From: Pirellulaceae bacterium
GTDB lineage: Bacteria; Planctomycetota; Planctomycetia; Pirellulales; Pirellulaceae
Length of the DNA: 64,000 nucleotides
Reading direction: 5' to 3'
NCBI GenBank assembly: GCA_019636385.1
Contig: JAHBXT010000003.1
Coordinates: 744,001 to 808,000, forward strand
Shown here: positions 42,601 through 52,462 of the stretch, piece by piece
How positions within the stretch are numbered: the first letter of the stretch is position 1
Layout: the number at the start of each line of letters is the position of its first letter
Notes under the pieces: generated by a model
Told to the model about the DNA's origin: nothing
What the model saw: the letters and a program-made list of their open reading frames with translations, nothing else
The model's database searches: none
Position numbers and translations under genes: made by a program

Positions 42601-43857
42601 CTAGCGCATGAGATTGCAAAGTGACTCATCGAGCCTCGGTAGTAGCTCGCGGCCCGATTGACGGATTGCGTGTTTGAAGTCGATCAAGTGTTGCTGCATC
42701 TTTTGGACTATCTCAGCACACCGCTGACTGATGTCGTTTGCGTCCCAGCGATCATCCGGTTTAACGTACAGTTGCACAATCTCTCCACGTATGGTCAGGC
42801 TCCACGCCGGTGTTCGCACCCAAGATTGATCGGTAGATTGTAGGACGGCCAGTTGTTGAGTGGGCGACCAGGCAGCAGGAAGTTGATCGTCGGGTGGACT
42901 CAGCTGATTGATGCCCCACACCGGATCGCTCCATTGAATACCGCATAGAGTTGCTAACGTAACGCCCACATCTGGCAATTGACAAAGCTCGCTGCGCCGC
43001 CAGCCAATAGGCAGTGGAGGTTGAGGTGTGAAGATAGCAACAACGTGGAGTTCCTCGCTAAAGCATTGCATTGGCCGCCAGCCGACCCAGCCGTGTTGGC
43101 CCAGCGGCACTCCTGGAAAGCCGATCAAACACCAGGACCATGGTTCCGGTAATTCGTCGATCCATTGCATGAACAGACCGATGGCTTGATCGACGACGGC
43201 GACTTGCGCTGCAGCCACCTGCCCCCAACCCGTTATCAGGTCGGGATCGGTGTCTTCTTCGACTTCAAAGTCAGGCGGTCCGATCTCGGTCGGTGGATCG
43301 GGATCGTCGGCATCCTTGGCCGCTTGTCTTAGTTCCAGCGGTGCGTCCCACGGCAGTCGAAAGGCGCATGAATGTATCCAGCAAAGGACAGTGCCCTCTC
43401 CCAGTTGCTCACTCAATTTGCCCAGCGTGGCTGCCGCCTCGGAGAATAAGGACATAATCCAGCAGTCACTGACGTCGCTGGCAGGTTGTTCAATCGCCGG
43501 CGGCTCGCACAGGACAATCTGCGCGCAACCCATGCGGCGCGCCAACTGGGCGGTCTGGTGACAGTCGGTGATGATGCAGCCGTGAATACCAGCCTGCGGC
43601 AATAGCTGCCAGAGAGTTGTTGCATCCTCTCGAGCGTCCTCCAACGCATGACGAGCGCTCCATAAGCTGATCAGCATGTCGCGCATCGTCAACGAATCAA
43701 CGAAGCACTGGTCTAACACAATACCGTGTGCGGCCAGCGTATCGATCGCTGGCGTCGCAGCGATACTTGAACCGTATGCTCCGACCAGTGAGCTGGCTAG
43801 ACCTTCGATGGAAATGACAAGTAGATTTTCAGACAATTCTGGCTGTGCCTCATTCAT
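42601..43857 (-). CDS. Degenerate sulfatase-fold protein, probably inactive
   Basis: 418 residues from ATG 43857 (ATG 43914 in frame upstream is possible). The start ENLLVISIEGLASSLVGAYG and TPAIDTLAAHGIVLDQCF follow the sulfatase/alkaline-phosphatase fold, where active enzymes read V-x-x-x-x-D-D and T-P-N-L-D-x-L. Here the metal Asp pair is replaced by Glu-Gly, and the C/S-x-P-x-R motif appears as DSLTMRDM, with Ser but no Pro. WCLIGFPGVPLGQHGWVGW stands for the later Asp-His-Gly metal site. No signal peptide. It is best read as a pseudoenzyme or a much diverged member. Confidence 0.65.
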   Translation of the reverse strand: MNEAQPELSENLLVISIEGLASSLVGAYGSSIAATPAIDTLAAHGIVLDQCFVDSLTMRDMLISLWSARHALEDAREDATTLWQLLPQAGIHGCIITDCHQTAQLARRMGCAQIVLCEPPAIEQPASDVSDCWIMSLFSEAAATLGKLSEQLGEGTVLCWIHSCAFRLPWDAPLELRQAAKDADDPDPPTEIGPPDFEVEEDTDPDLITGWGQVAAAQVAVVDQAIGLFMQWIDELPEPWSWCLIGFPGVPLGQHGWVGWRPMQCFSEELHVVAIFTPQPPLPIGWRRSELCQLPDVGVTLATLCGIQWSDPVWGINQLSPPDDQLPAAWSPTQQLAVLQSTDQSWVRTPAWSLTIRGEIVQLYVKPDDRWDANDISQRCAEIVQKMQQHLIDFKHAIRQSGRELLPRLDESLCNLMR

Positions 43858-44144
43858 GAAGTGAAATCGGGGGAAAACGATCGTTGCCCGCATGTAGGGT
43901 GTTCGCAACCTCATCTACCGTTGTGCAAACTTCACATCTGCAATCGATACTTCCGCTACTGATACAGCGTCGTGCGGGTGACACGCCCCATGTGATGCAC
44001 ACGGAGTAAAACATAAATTCGTTACTTTCGGCAATTCAGACATCTCAAGTAGCCTGGAGCAGCCCCGCTTCTGATGGCTGGGATTATAGCCGTGGCCTAC
44101 GCTTTCGTGGACGTCTTTTGAGTTGCAATCAAATCAGATCGATC

Positions 44145-45347
44145 ATGAACAAAGTTTCTACAGCTAACTTCCAAGGCGATTCCGCTTCGAATCCGGTCGT
44201 TTTTCCCCTGCCAGTTCACGTGCAGGCGGATGCTGCACAGGACAATTTGCCTCAAGAGTCGGAATGCGAATGGGAGATAACTTCGTTCGTATCCGGAGCG
44301 TCCGCTCAGGTTCAACGCCCAACGACAGCCGACAAGGCAGCTCCATCAGAGCAGGCATCGGTTCCGTCTGGTGCACCGGCTGGTGCGCGTGGCGGTCAAA
44401 CTCTTGTGACCTGGCTACAGCCACGTGCCGTGTCTCGACCGGCGCCAGCAGGCGCGGATCAATCGGCTTCCATACAAGACCAAGACGCCAATGCGAGCCA
44501 GTCGCCAGAGCAACCCGTTGCGGAGCGTCTGCCCACGACTCGCGTTTGGGGTGTAGAATTTGCCCAGGTGTCCATGCAGCAAGCCGTCGACATGGCAGAT
44601 CGCGTGGTGCAAGCTCGACGTCCCGAGTACTTTATCACTGCCAATTTGAACTATTTGATGCTGTCCGACCAGCATCCGCGTTTGCACGAAGTCAACCGCC
44701 AGTGCTGTTGTATGCTGGCCGATGGACAGCCGATCGTTCTGCGCAGTCGTTTGGGAAATCAGCCGCTGCCGGCGCGCGTCGCCGGTTCGGATTTGATTGT
44801 CGAGCTGGCTAAGTTGTCAGCAGAGAAGGGTTATCGAATCTTTTTCTTGGGTGGAGCGCCAGGCATCGCCAGCGCAGCGAGTGCACACCTCAAAGCTCGC
44901 TTTCCAGAAATGCAAATCGCTGGCGTCTATTCTCCGCCGTTTCGTCCGTTGTCAGCCTATGAACAAACGGAGATGATTCGAGCGATTCGCGACGCGGAGA
45001 CCGATATTCTGCTGGTGGCTTTTGGGCAACCTAAAGGCGAATTGTGGATTTACGATAACTTGCAGGATATTGGGGTGCCACTGGCGATTCAAATGGGGGC
45101 ATCATTCGACTTTCTGGCCGGAACAGCGCGGCGCGCCCCGCGTATTTGGCAGAATTTGGGATGCGAATGGCTATACCGAGCATTGAGCGACCCACGGCGA
45201 CTGCTACCGCGATATGGCAAGAATCTGATGTTCCTACTGTACTTGTTGCTGCAAGATATCAAAAATGTCGGTCAACGGAAAATCGGTAGTCCGGTCAAAG
45301 ACAGTTGGCGCGAGCAGGAGAGGGAAGTCCTGCGCCCACAGCGTTGA
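44145..45347 (+). CDS. WecG/TagA/CpsF-family glycosyltransferase (GT26) with long N-terminal extension
   Basis: 400 residues from ATG 44145. The last 250 residues are the GT26 domain: VWGVEFAQVSMQQAVDMADR, YFITANLNYLML, LADGQPIVLRSRLG, VAGSDLIVELAKLSAEKGYR, FFLGGAPGIASAA, LVAFGQPKGELWI, and the ending RRAPRIWQNLGCEWLYRALS. Members transfer a sugar (ManNAc, ManNAcA or similar) from UDP-sugar to a lipid-linked saccharide at the inner membrane. The first 125 or so residues are low-complexity, Ala/Pro/Gln/Ser-rich and absent from the usual 240-250-residue enzymes. No polysaccharide cluster surrounds it. Confidence 0.88.
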   Translation: MNKVSTANFQGDSASNPVVFPLPVHVQADAAQDNLPQESECEWEITSFVSGASAQVQRPTTADKAAPSEQASVPSGAPAGARGGQTLVTWLQPRAVSRPAPAGADQSASIQDQDANASQSPEQPVAERLPTTRVWGVEFAQVSMQQAVDMADRVVQARRPEYFITANLNYLMLSDQHPRLHEVNRQCCCMLADGQPIVLRSRLGNQPLPARVAGSDLIVELAKLSAEKGYRIFFLGGAPGIASAASAHLKARFPEMQIAGVYSPPFRPLSAYEQTEMIRAIRDAETDILLVAFGQPKGELWIYDNLQDIGVPLAIQMGASFDFLAGTARRAPRIWQNLGCEWLYRALSDPRRLLPRYGKNLMFLLYLLLQDIKNVGQRKIGSPVKDSWREQEREVLRPQR

Positions 45348-45444
45348 ACTGTCACCAGCGGCAGTTCGAAAGTGGAAGCTCTGGACGTAATCGCGTATTT
45401 CCAAAGCTTGGATCGCGGTTGCCACTACTGCCAGGCTAAGGCAG

Positions 45445-46839
45445 TCACGGGTATGGCTTGCGCGCTTTCAATGGCCACCAGCGGGCGATGTCTTGAGACA
45501 ATTGTTTCAAGAGTTCTGGCTGCTCAGCGGCTAAGTTTCGCTGCTCGTGGGGGTCGGCCTGAAGATCGAATAGCTGAGGTTGTGGTTGCAGTGGTTGATG
45601 TGCAGCGGAGTGTCGATCGAGTTCTACGTCGTAGGTGATTATCAGCTTCCACGGACCACGAATCGTCCAGCGATAGATAAGTGATGCTTCAGGAGACTCT
45701 AAATCCGCCACGTCATGCGTAAACCCCTCGCCGAATAGTTGTTGGCGTTCCAGCGGTTGAGCATCACGTACTAAATTCAGAAGGCTCTCACCGGGCAAAT
45801 CTGTAGCAGGCGAAATGCCAACGGCGCTCAGAATGGTGGGAGCGATGTCGATGGAGCTAACCAGATCATCATATTGCCTGGGGGGGATCGTGCCTTCCCA
45901 GCACACAATCAAGGGCTGCCTGACACCACCCTCATATGCGGTTTGCTTCGAGCGAGCAGCAAAGCCTGGACTGTCTGGATTTTGCTTCCAGCCGTTGTCG
46001 CAGACGTAGACTAGCAGAGTATTCTGCATTGCCTGATGTTGTTCAAGATGTTCGATCAATTGCCCGACAGTCTCATCAAACCACTCGCACATCGCATAGT
46101 ATCGGGCCACGTGAGGCGAATCGACGGTGGCCGCGTACTTGTCAAATAATCGGTGTGGTGGATTGTGGGGCGTGTGTGGCAGCAGCGGTGCGTACCATAC
46201 GAAAAACGGCTGTTGGCTAGCAAGAGACTGGTCGATGAAATCGAATACAGGCTGTAATCCTTGGCGGCCAATCGACAACCCATCATCGCCGTGACGTCCA
46301 CCGGGGTGCGGAAAGCCGCGAGTCATCCCGTGAGTAAACCCACCGTTGGCGAACGAGCCTTCCCACCATTTTCCCGACTGAAAGCTAACGTAGCCGCGTT
46401 GTCTTAACCAGCCTGGCAACGTCGAATTCTCATCCATCCGGTCAATCATCCGCTGGCGCAAATTCGCGTACTCTCTCGATTTCTCGTCAGCTAATTTCGG
46501 CGAGGGGTCATTGCCGGTCAGTAGGTGCTGATGCGCATACAGGCCGGTTATCATCGTGGCCAATGAAGGTCGGCAAAGCGCGGTAGGCACATAGCCACGC
46601 TTGAACAGCGCCCCCCGAGCAGCCAAGCGATCCAAGTTTGGCGTTTGAATCTGCGGATGCCCCATAAAGCCGTAGTCCGACCAAGCTTGATCATCACCAA
46701 TGATCATCACGATGTTAGGCGGGTTGGTTGGGCTGGCTGGAACATCACTTGCCGCAGCAACGCCCCCGCCAGAGGCGACCCACAAAACGGCCAGGCTCGC
46801 CGCTGCGAATCTTGAAATGAAATATCTGAGTCTAGACAT
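45445..46839 (-). CDS. Secreted sulfatase with CRPSL active-site motif
   Basis: 464 residues. A signal peptide (AAASLAVLWVASGGGVAAA) precedes NIVMIIGDDQAWSDYGFMG, with the Asp-Asp metal pair, and TPNLDRLAARGALF. The formylglycine site reads ALCRPSLATMITGLY: Cys-Arg-Pro-Ser-Leu instead of the canonical C-x-P-S-R. FVWYAPLLPHTPHNPP and VYVCDNGWKQN supply the later metal and substrate residues, and PLIVCWEGTI is typical of the arylsulfatase A-like group. Probably hydrolyses sulfate esters of algal polysaccharide outside the cytoplasm. Activity depends on whether the altered motif is still converted to formylglycine. Confidence 0.88.
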   Translation of the reverse strand: MSRLRYFISRFAAASLAVLWVASGGGVAAASDVPASPTNPPNIVMIIGDDQAWSDYGFMGHPQIQTPNLDRLAARGALFKRGYVPTALCRPSLATMITGLYAHQHLLTGNDPSPKLADEKSREYANLRQRMIDRMDENSTLPGWLRQRGYVSFQSGKWWEGSFANGGFTHGMTRGFPHPGGRHGDDGLSIGRQGLQPVFDFIDQSLASQQPFFVWYAPLLPHTPHNPPHRLFDKYAATVDSPHVARYYAMCEWFDETVGQLIEHLEQHQAMQNTLLVYVCDNGWKQNPDSPGFAARSKQTAYEGGVRQPLIVCWEGTIPPRQYDDLVSSIDIAPTILSAVGISPATDLPGESLLNLVRDAQPLERQQLFGEGFTHDVADLESPEASLIYRWTIRGPWKLIITYDVELDRHSAAHQPLQPQPQLFDLQADPHEQRNLAAEQPELLKQLSQDIARWWPLKARKPYP

Positions 46840-46858
46840 CGCATTGACTGTATGGTTG

Positions 46859-47650
46859 TTACTGACTTTCTACAGACTTCAAAAAATTGACTATCAATCG
46901 CAGAACTTCGTCGCGCAAATCGCGATGTGGAATATGCCCACAGTGTTCCAGGATTGCAAGTTGCGAAGGCCCCGCAACCTGACGGACGATCCGCCGAGGT
47001 AATTCTATCGACCCATACTCATCCGCATCGCCGTGAATTGCCAACACTGGACAGGTTACCTGCTGCAAATAGGAATCAAGATTCCACGACCAAAAATCGG
47101 AGGACAACCAAGTGCCGGTCCAAGCATCCAGTACCCACCGCGCTTTGTCGCCATGCCACTTCGTCAGCCGAGCGAACTGCTCTGGCAGGTCAAATTCTGC
47201 CTGCACAGCCTGAATGCCATCTAGCGTTCGTTGTTCGACGAACGACTGAGCCGCCTCAGTGATAACCGCTGTGCATAAATCTGGGTGAAGGGCCGCAGCC
47301 ACGATGGCCATGGCACCGCCAACGCTGTGACCCAGCAGTATACACTGAGCGATGCCCAATGCATTGCAGATGGCCGGAATGAATATTTCCCCTTCAGTTA
47401 CGATAAAGTCTGGGGGTTGCGATGCGTTTCGAGCTGATGATTTGCCGAAGCCCAAGCGATCATAGGCCACTACGGTTCGCGATGCAGATCGGGCTAATTC
47501 TTCCGGAAAACGACGCCACTGTTCGACCGATCCCAGCGAGTCATGCAGCAAGAGTATGGGAACTTTGGCCGAGCCTTCCAGATCCCAACGACGAACGAAC
47601 AGTCGCCCGCCGTCCATTTCGATATAGGACTCGTGTGCCAGAATTTTCAT
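46859..47650 (-). CDS. Alpha/beta-fold hydrolase
   Basis: 263 residues, no signal peptide. The standard order is visible: oxyanion strand ILLLHDSLGSVEQW, YDRLGFGKSS, nucleophile elbow LLGHSVGGAMA, acid Asp in AIHGDADEYGS and His in LEHCGHIPHRD. It resembles the proline iminopeptidase/esterase-type group; substrate cannot be named. It lies 19 bases upstream of the sulfatase gene on the same strand, so both may be transcribed together. Confidence 0.85.
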   Translation of the reverse strand: MKILAHESYIEMDGGRLFVRRWDLEGSAKVPILLLHDSLGSVEQWRRFPEELARSASRTVVAYDRLGFGKSSARNASQPPDFIVTEGEIFIPAICNALGIAQCILLGHSVGGAMAIVAAALHPDLCTAVITEAAQSFVEQRTLDGIQAVQAEFDLPEQFARLTKWHGDKARWVLDAWTGTWLSSDFWSWNLDSYLQQVTCPVLAIHGDADEYGSIELPRRIVRQVAGPSQLAILEHCGHIPHRDLRDEVLRLIVNFLKSVESQ

Positions 47651-47872
47651 AGTAATCCAGGTATTGCCAATCGGCCGTTGAATTCCGGAGGAGCATTGTT
47701 GCAGGTTGCCTGCCGACTGGCAATCACTTTAATGTTCGACTGTGGTCGATCGAATTGCTTGAATTACCAACCAACAGTAGAATGCCGCCACTGCATGGCG
47801 CTGTTGATAGCGAGCGAATATTCCAACGATCTGCGAGCCACCGATTGTTGCGTAAAACCCCAAATTGGATAA

Positions 47873-48916
47873 ATGATGAATATGTTGACTTCAATCTTGA
47901 TGATAGCCGTGCTCATGCAACCCGCAGCCGAGGCGGAGCAGCCCGGAGCGTATGTTGTAGCATCGACCACGATTGATTACACCGATTCCGAGCGCGATAA
48001 TCGGCGACTTAAAACGGAGATCTGGTATCCGGTGTCACCGGCTAGTTCAGAGGCTGTCAGTGCCGATCAGGCCAAGCCGCGACTGCGCAATGTTCCGTGC
48101 GCGGACGGTGAGTTTCCGGTAATTATGTTTTCGCATGGCTCGCAAGCAACTCGCCTGCAGTCAACCGAGCTGTGCGAGCATTGGGCTAGTCATGGCTACA
48201 TCGTGGTGGCACCGGATCATCAATTCAACACGTTCATTGATCACGACAACAATCGCATGTTGCAAACGGCTCTCGACCGCCCGCGTGACATTTCGTTTGT
48301 CTTGGATCAAGTGGAGCGCCGCCATGAGACGGCTGGCGATCTACTGTACCGCAAGCTGAGGCTCGATCGCATCGCCGCCATCGGCCATTCGTTTGGTGGC
48401 TATACCTCTTTGGTGCTGGGTGGTGCCGAGGTCGATTTTCAGACCGCCTCCCGTCGATTTGGAGCGGAGTTACCAGAGAAACTGCCCGGACTGTCAGACT
48501 CTCGCATTCAAGTGGTTGTTTCCTACGCACCGATTGGGCCACCGGTGTTCAACGCTACAGGTTTAGCAGAGTTGAAAAAACCAACCCTGGTCTTTGGCGG
48601 AACGTTGGACACGATATTACCCTACCAGACATCGCAAGTCCCTATTTACGAACATGCCGGAGGGACTTGCTATTTGGCAGGGCTGGTAGGCGGATCACAT
48701 TTCTCATTTAATAATGCAGGGGTGCTGAAATTGATCCAGATGGTGCAAGGCGAGGATGCTCGCGAGGAGATTGACCGAGCAGAAGCCGACCGGTTGGTGC
48801 GCGGGATCACCTTGGCTTTCTTGGATCGTCACCTAATCGGCACGGATCGCTGGGGCCAATGGCTAGCTGATCATCCACCACACATCGAATTTAGCCAACG
48901 CCTTTTGGCAAAGTAG
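47873..48916 (+). CDS. Secreted alpha/beta hydrolase (PAF-acetylhydrolase-like)
   Basis: 347 residues. A signal peptide (MLTSILMIAVLMQPAAEA) is followed by TEIWYPV, FPVIMFSHGSQATR as oxyanion strand, YIVVAPDHQFNTF, the elbow AAIGHSFGGYTSLVLGG, acid Asp in FGGTLDTILPY and His in GGSHFSF. This order matches the bacterial platelet-activating-factor acetylhydrolase-like and dienelactone hydrolase proteins. Exported. It starts 222 bases from the divergent hydrolase gene. Confidence 0.8.
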   Translation: MMNMLTSILMIAVLMQPAAEAEQPGAYVVASTTIDYTDSERDNRRLKTEIWYPVSPASSEAVSADQAKPRLRNVPCADGEFPVIMFSHGSQATRLQSTELCEHWASHGYIVVAPDHQFNTFIDHDNNRMLQTALDRPRDISFVLDQVERRHETAGDLLYRKLRLDRIAAIGHSFGGYTSLVLGGAEVDFQTASRRFGAELPEKLPGLSDSRIQVVVSYAPIGPPVFNATGLAELKKPTLVFGGTLDTILPYQTSQVPIYEHAGGTCYLAGLVGGSHFSFNNAGVLKLIQMVQGEDAREEIDRAEADRLVRGITLAFLDRHLIGTDRWGQWLADHPPHIEFSQRLLAK

Positions 48917-49033
48917 TTATTCGCTTCCATCGCGGCTGTATGGCTGTAGTTCTACTTACCAAGTCGTGAACTTCAGGGCACAGGCCCCCGTTTCAATCGT
49001 CGTCCTTTCAAATCGTGTTGCTGGATTTCCTTG

Positions 49034-51322
49034 ATGGTTGTTGGACGATGGGACGAGCTATTCCAACGCTTGCGATGGCCGCTGTGTGTGCTGCTGGTCT
49101 TGCTGACCATGGCCGCCATCATTGGGGTACTGCGACTTGAATTTGATGATGTTCCTCGCAGTGTGTTTCGCACGGATGACATCGAGTTTGATCGGCTGGA
49201 AGAGGTCTTCCGCAACTTTGGATCGGATGACAATGACTGCATTCTGGTGGTGCAGCCCGCTTCTGCGCGGAATCACAGCGGTGCCAGCAGTGACGATCTA
49301 TTCAGTCCGGCCGCAGTAACCGCTCTGCGATCGTTGGTCGGGGAGCTGAAGCAGCTCGATGGCATCGACTCCGTACGCAGTCTCACGGACGTTGTGACGT
49401 TTACTCCGCAGGGCGGAGTAGGCTCACTGCTTCCGCCCGAGGGAACTCAGGACACGGAAATCTACCGAGCCGCAGTCCGTCAGGCTACCGAGCATCCTTT
49501 GGTGCGAGGGCAACTGTTATCGCCGGACGCAACTACATCGCTGATCATTGTACGTCTGGCTGATGCTTCGCTAGGAATCAGTCAGATTCAGCCACTGCTA
49601 CAAGATATTCGTAACAGCGTGGAGCGGTCGCAGGTAGGTGATGTGTTGTGGGTGCGAGCCACCGGTGTGCCAGTGATTCGCACCGAGATTTACGACGTTG
49701 TTCGTCGAGAGAGTGTACGATTCATTTTTATCGGCGTTGTCCTGGCATTACTGATGTCGCTCGTGCTGTTTCGCCGTCTAGGTGCTGTGATTGTTGTCTC
49801 CAGTGCGCCGATGTTGGGGTCGTTGTGGACGCTAGGTGCCATGGGCTTGGTGGGCGAAAAGCTGAACATCATCAACACCATTGTGCCCACGCTGGTCATG
49901 ATAGTTGGCTTCACCGACGCAGTGCATTTGATGCATCATTTGCGCCGCTGTGTGTCCGACGGTATGCCGCCCATGAAAGCGGCTAGCTTGACAATTCGAC
50001 ATTTGTGGTTGGCGTGCCTGATGACTTCGCTGACCACCGCCGTAGGATTCGGCTCGCTGGCGGTCGCCCGCGTGGATATCATCCGCCGCTTGGGATTGAC
50101 CTGCTCGGCCGGTGCAATTCTAGCCTTTATCGCGGTTGTCTTGGCCGTACCGCTGTTGTCGAGCACCTGGCTGGGCAACTACTTGGTGCCGCGCAAGCCC
50201 AGCAATCCCGATAACTGGCGCGTGCGATTGCTGGACAAAACTGTAGATGTAGTCTTGCGTTATTATCGCCTCGTGACCATTGGCGGAGTAATCACCACCG
50301 GACTACTGTTGTGGATGACCTTGCAACTGCGTCCTGACAATCGATTGACCGAGTCGATCCCGGCAACGCAGGAATCTGCTCAGGCATTGGCTCACTGCGA
50401 TCGAGCTTTGGGCGGGATCTTAATGGCCTACGCGGTGGTTGAGTGGAATGAGGACTATGGGTTGAAGTCCCCAGAATTATTAGCCGCCATCGGTGAGGTC
50501 CAGCGTGCGCTGGATGATGATCCCAGCATCAGCTATCCCTTGTCCATTCTAAACCTTCTGCAAGCACTGCCCGGAAGTCAGACTGAATTGGCCGGCCGCG
50601 TCTCACTATTACCATGGGTGCCCAAGGATTTGTTGCAGCGCTTGGTGCGAGAGGACTTGCGGCAAGCGATCGTCAGCGCGCATTTGCCAGACACTGGAAC
50701 GAATTCGCATCTGCCGGCTCTTGCGCGACTGTCGCATAGATTCGCAGAAATTCAACAGCGTTATCCCGGCATTGAAGTCTATCTGACCGGAAGCGTTGCC
50801 GTCGCAGGACGCAACATCAACCAGATGATCTCCGATTTGGCCAACAGCTTGTTGATGGCTTCGGTAGTCATTTTCGGTTGCCTGTCGCTCGGCTTTCGGT
50901 CGTGGCTGTTCGGTTTGCTGAGTATTTTGCCAAATGTATTTCCCTTGCTATTTACAGCCAGTGTGTTGGTGCTGTTCGGTCAGCCGTTGCAGTTAACAGG
51001 TGTCATTGTATTTAGCATCTGTTTGGGAGTTGCCGTTGACGATACCATCCATTTGCTTTCACGCTTCCGCTACGAGGTGGCGACTGATCGCGACGTACCG
51101 GGTGCGGTGCGGCGCTCTGTGCATGCTGTCGGTACGGCGCTGGTCACGACAACCCTAGTTTTGCTGGCCGGCTTCGGTAGTGTGTTGACCAGCGAGATGC
51201 CGCCCAGCCGACTCTTTGCCTGGATGTCCTGCACGGCAATTTTCGCAGCATTGCTCGGCGACCTGTTGATGCTGCCTGCGCTTTTGGCTTGGTTTGCCGA
51301 CAGCAAGTCCAGAAGATCTTGA
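49034..51322 (+). CDS. RND/MMPL-family exporter
   Basis: 762 residues, starting at ATG 49034 (TTG 49031 just before). Two repeated halves, each with a first membrane helix, a large periplasmic loop and five more helices: helix 1 PLCVLLVLLTMAAIIGVLRL; helices near 230-380 with LVMIVGFTDAVHLMHHLRRC carrying the charged proton-relay residues; second half beginning near residue 410, with LGVAVDDTIHLLSRFRYE as the counterpart. This matches the MMPL/SSD-type RND superfamily (hopanoid or lipid exporters among them). No periplasmic adaptor or outer membrane factor gene is near. Substrate unknown. Confidence 0.85.
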   Translation: MVVGRWDELFQRLRWPLCVLLVLLTMAAIIGVLRLEFDDVPRSVFRTDDIEFDRLEEVFRNFGSDDNDCILVVQPASARNHSGASSDDLFSPAAVTALRSLVGELKQLDGIDSVRSLTDVVTFTPQGGVGSLLPPEGTQDTEIYRAAVRQATEHPLVRGQLLSPDATTSLIIVRLADASLGISQIQPLLQDIRNSVERSQVGDVLWVRATGVPVIRTEIYDVVRRESVRFIFIGVVLALLMSLVLFRRLGAVIVVSSAPMLGSLWTLGAMGLVGEKLNIINTIVPTLVMIVGFTDAVHLMHHLRRCVSDGMPPMKAASLTIRHLWLACLMTSLTTAVGFGSLAVARVDIIRRLGLTCSAGAILAFIAVVLAVPLLSSTWLGNYLVPRKPSNPDNWRVRLLDKTVDVVLRYYRLVTIGGVITTGLLLWMTLQLRPDNRLTESIPATQESAQALAHCDRALGGILMAYAVVEWNEDYGLKSPELLAAIGEVQRALDDDPSISYPLSILNLLQALPGSQTELAGRVSLLPWVPKDLLQRLVREDLRQAIVSAHLPDTGTNSHLPALARLSHRFAEIQQRYPGIEVYLTGSVAVAGRNINQMISDLANSLLMASVVIFGCLSLGFRSWLFGLLSILPNVFPLLFTASVLVLFGQPLQLTGVIVFSICLGVAVDDTIHLLSRFRYEVATDRDVPGAVRRSVHAVGTALVTTTLVLLAGFGSVLTSEMPPSRLFAWMSCTAIFAALLGDLLMLPALLAWFADSKSRRS

Positions 51323-51550
51323 GGTTTGCCGCGACTAGTTCCAAGCTACGCGGTTAACTGACCAACAGATGCGTTGCTGAAATTAATAGCCTAGTTGAAG
51401 GCCTGCCGGGCCAGCCCCTAGAATTAAGTACTCCAAGTCGGTCTGCATGTTGAGCCCCTGCCGATGGTAGTTCAAATACTGGGCATGAATGGTGTCATCA
51501 AAATAGTTGCTATCGCTGCCCGCCACAATCTACAGAGTCCACCAGCTACC

Positions 51551-52462
51551 ATGAATCAGCTCAAGTCAACTGCAACTCTTGGGATCGCGTGTGCCGTTGC
51601 CGGGTACTTTTTATTTTCTGCAGGCGATGCCATGTCCAAGTACATGCGCCAATTTGAGTACACGTCGGCACAGATTTCATTCCAGTATTCGACCACCGCA
51701 GTCATTCTGCTGTGTGCCTGTTCGGGGTGGTTAGGGGGCCTCAAGCAAACACTGAAAACAGAACGCAAGTCGCTTCACTTGCTGCGCGGGTTGGTGTCCG
51801 CGCCAACACAGGCGTTCAATTTCTATGCATTTTCCAAGATGCCCATGGCCAACGTGTATGCAGTGATCTTTTTGACACCGTTCCTGACGGCGACGTTGGC
51901 GGCCATGTTTTTGAAGGAAAAGGTAACTGCAACGCGCTGGCTGTTGATCGCGACGGGATTCGTGGGCGTGCTGATTGCAATGCGACCAGATGTTTATGGA
52001 TTCAGTTTGCCAGTAGTTGCCGTCATGGTGACGGCCGTGTTTACTTCGGTGCGTAACACCACTGTACGATTGTTGGGACCTCAGGAGACTGCTCTGTCGC
52101 TGGCGCTGTATCCTGCTGTGGCAATTGCGCTGGCGACTAGTGGGCCTGCGCTGAGCGCCGGCAAGCTGCCGACGTTGGTCCATCTGGGAATGCTGTCCGG
52201 TGGAGGACTCATGTACGCCTGCGGATTGTTACTGACCTGCCTAGCATTTCGATTCGCACCAGCGGCTTTGGCCAGTCCGTTCCATTACACTCAAATATTC
52301 TGGGCGGTGCTGGCGGGGTTATTGCTATTTGGTGACATGCCCGACCGTTGGACCATTTTGGGATCAATGATTATCATTCTGTGCGGTGTTGGACTGACAG
52401 TTTCGCAATCGACACAGTCACCAGCAGAGTTGGCTTTATCCGGAAGCGGTTCGAAGAAGTAA
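51551..52462 (+). CDS. DMT-superfamily (EamA-type) transporter
   Basis: 303 residues from ATG 51551; an upstream in-frame ATG at 51464 adds 29 hydrophilic residues. Ten membrane helices in two EamA repeats: GIACAVAGYFLFSAGDAMSK opens the first, NFYAFSKMPMANVYAVIFLT and LLIATGFVGVLIAMRPD are typical inner pieces. Such carriers export or import amino acids, nucleosides or sugars; no specificity can be given. Its stop overlaps the mnmD start as TAATG. Confidence 0.88.
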   Translation: MNQLKSTATLGIACAVAGYFLFSAGDAMSKYMRQFEYTSAQISFQYSTTAVILLCACSGWLGGLKQTLKTERKSLHLLRGLVSAPTQAFNFYAFSKMPMANVYAVIFLTPFLTATLAAMFLKEKVTATRWLLIATGFVGVLIAMRPDVYGFSLPVVAVMVTAVFTSVRNTTVRLLGPQETALSLALYPAVAIALATSGPALSAGKLPTLVHLGMLSGGGLMYACGLLLTCLAFRFAPAALASPFHYTQIFWAVLAGLLLFGDMPDRWTILGSMIIILCGVGLTVSQSTQSPAELALSGSGSKK

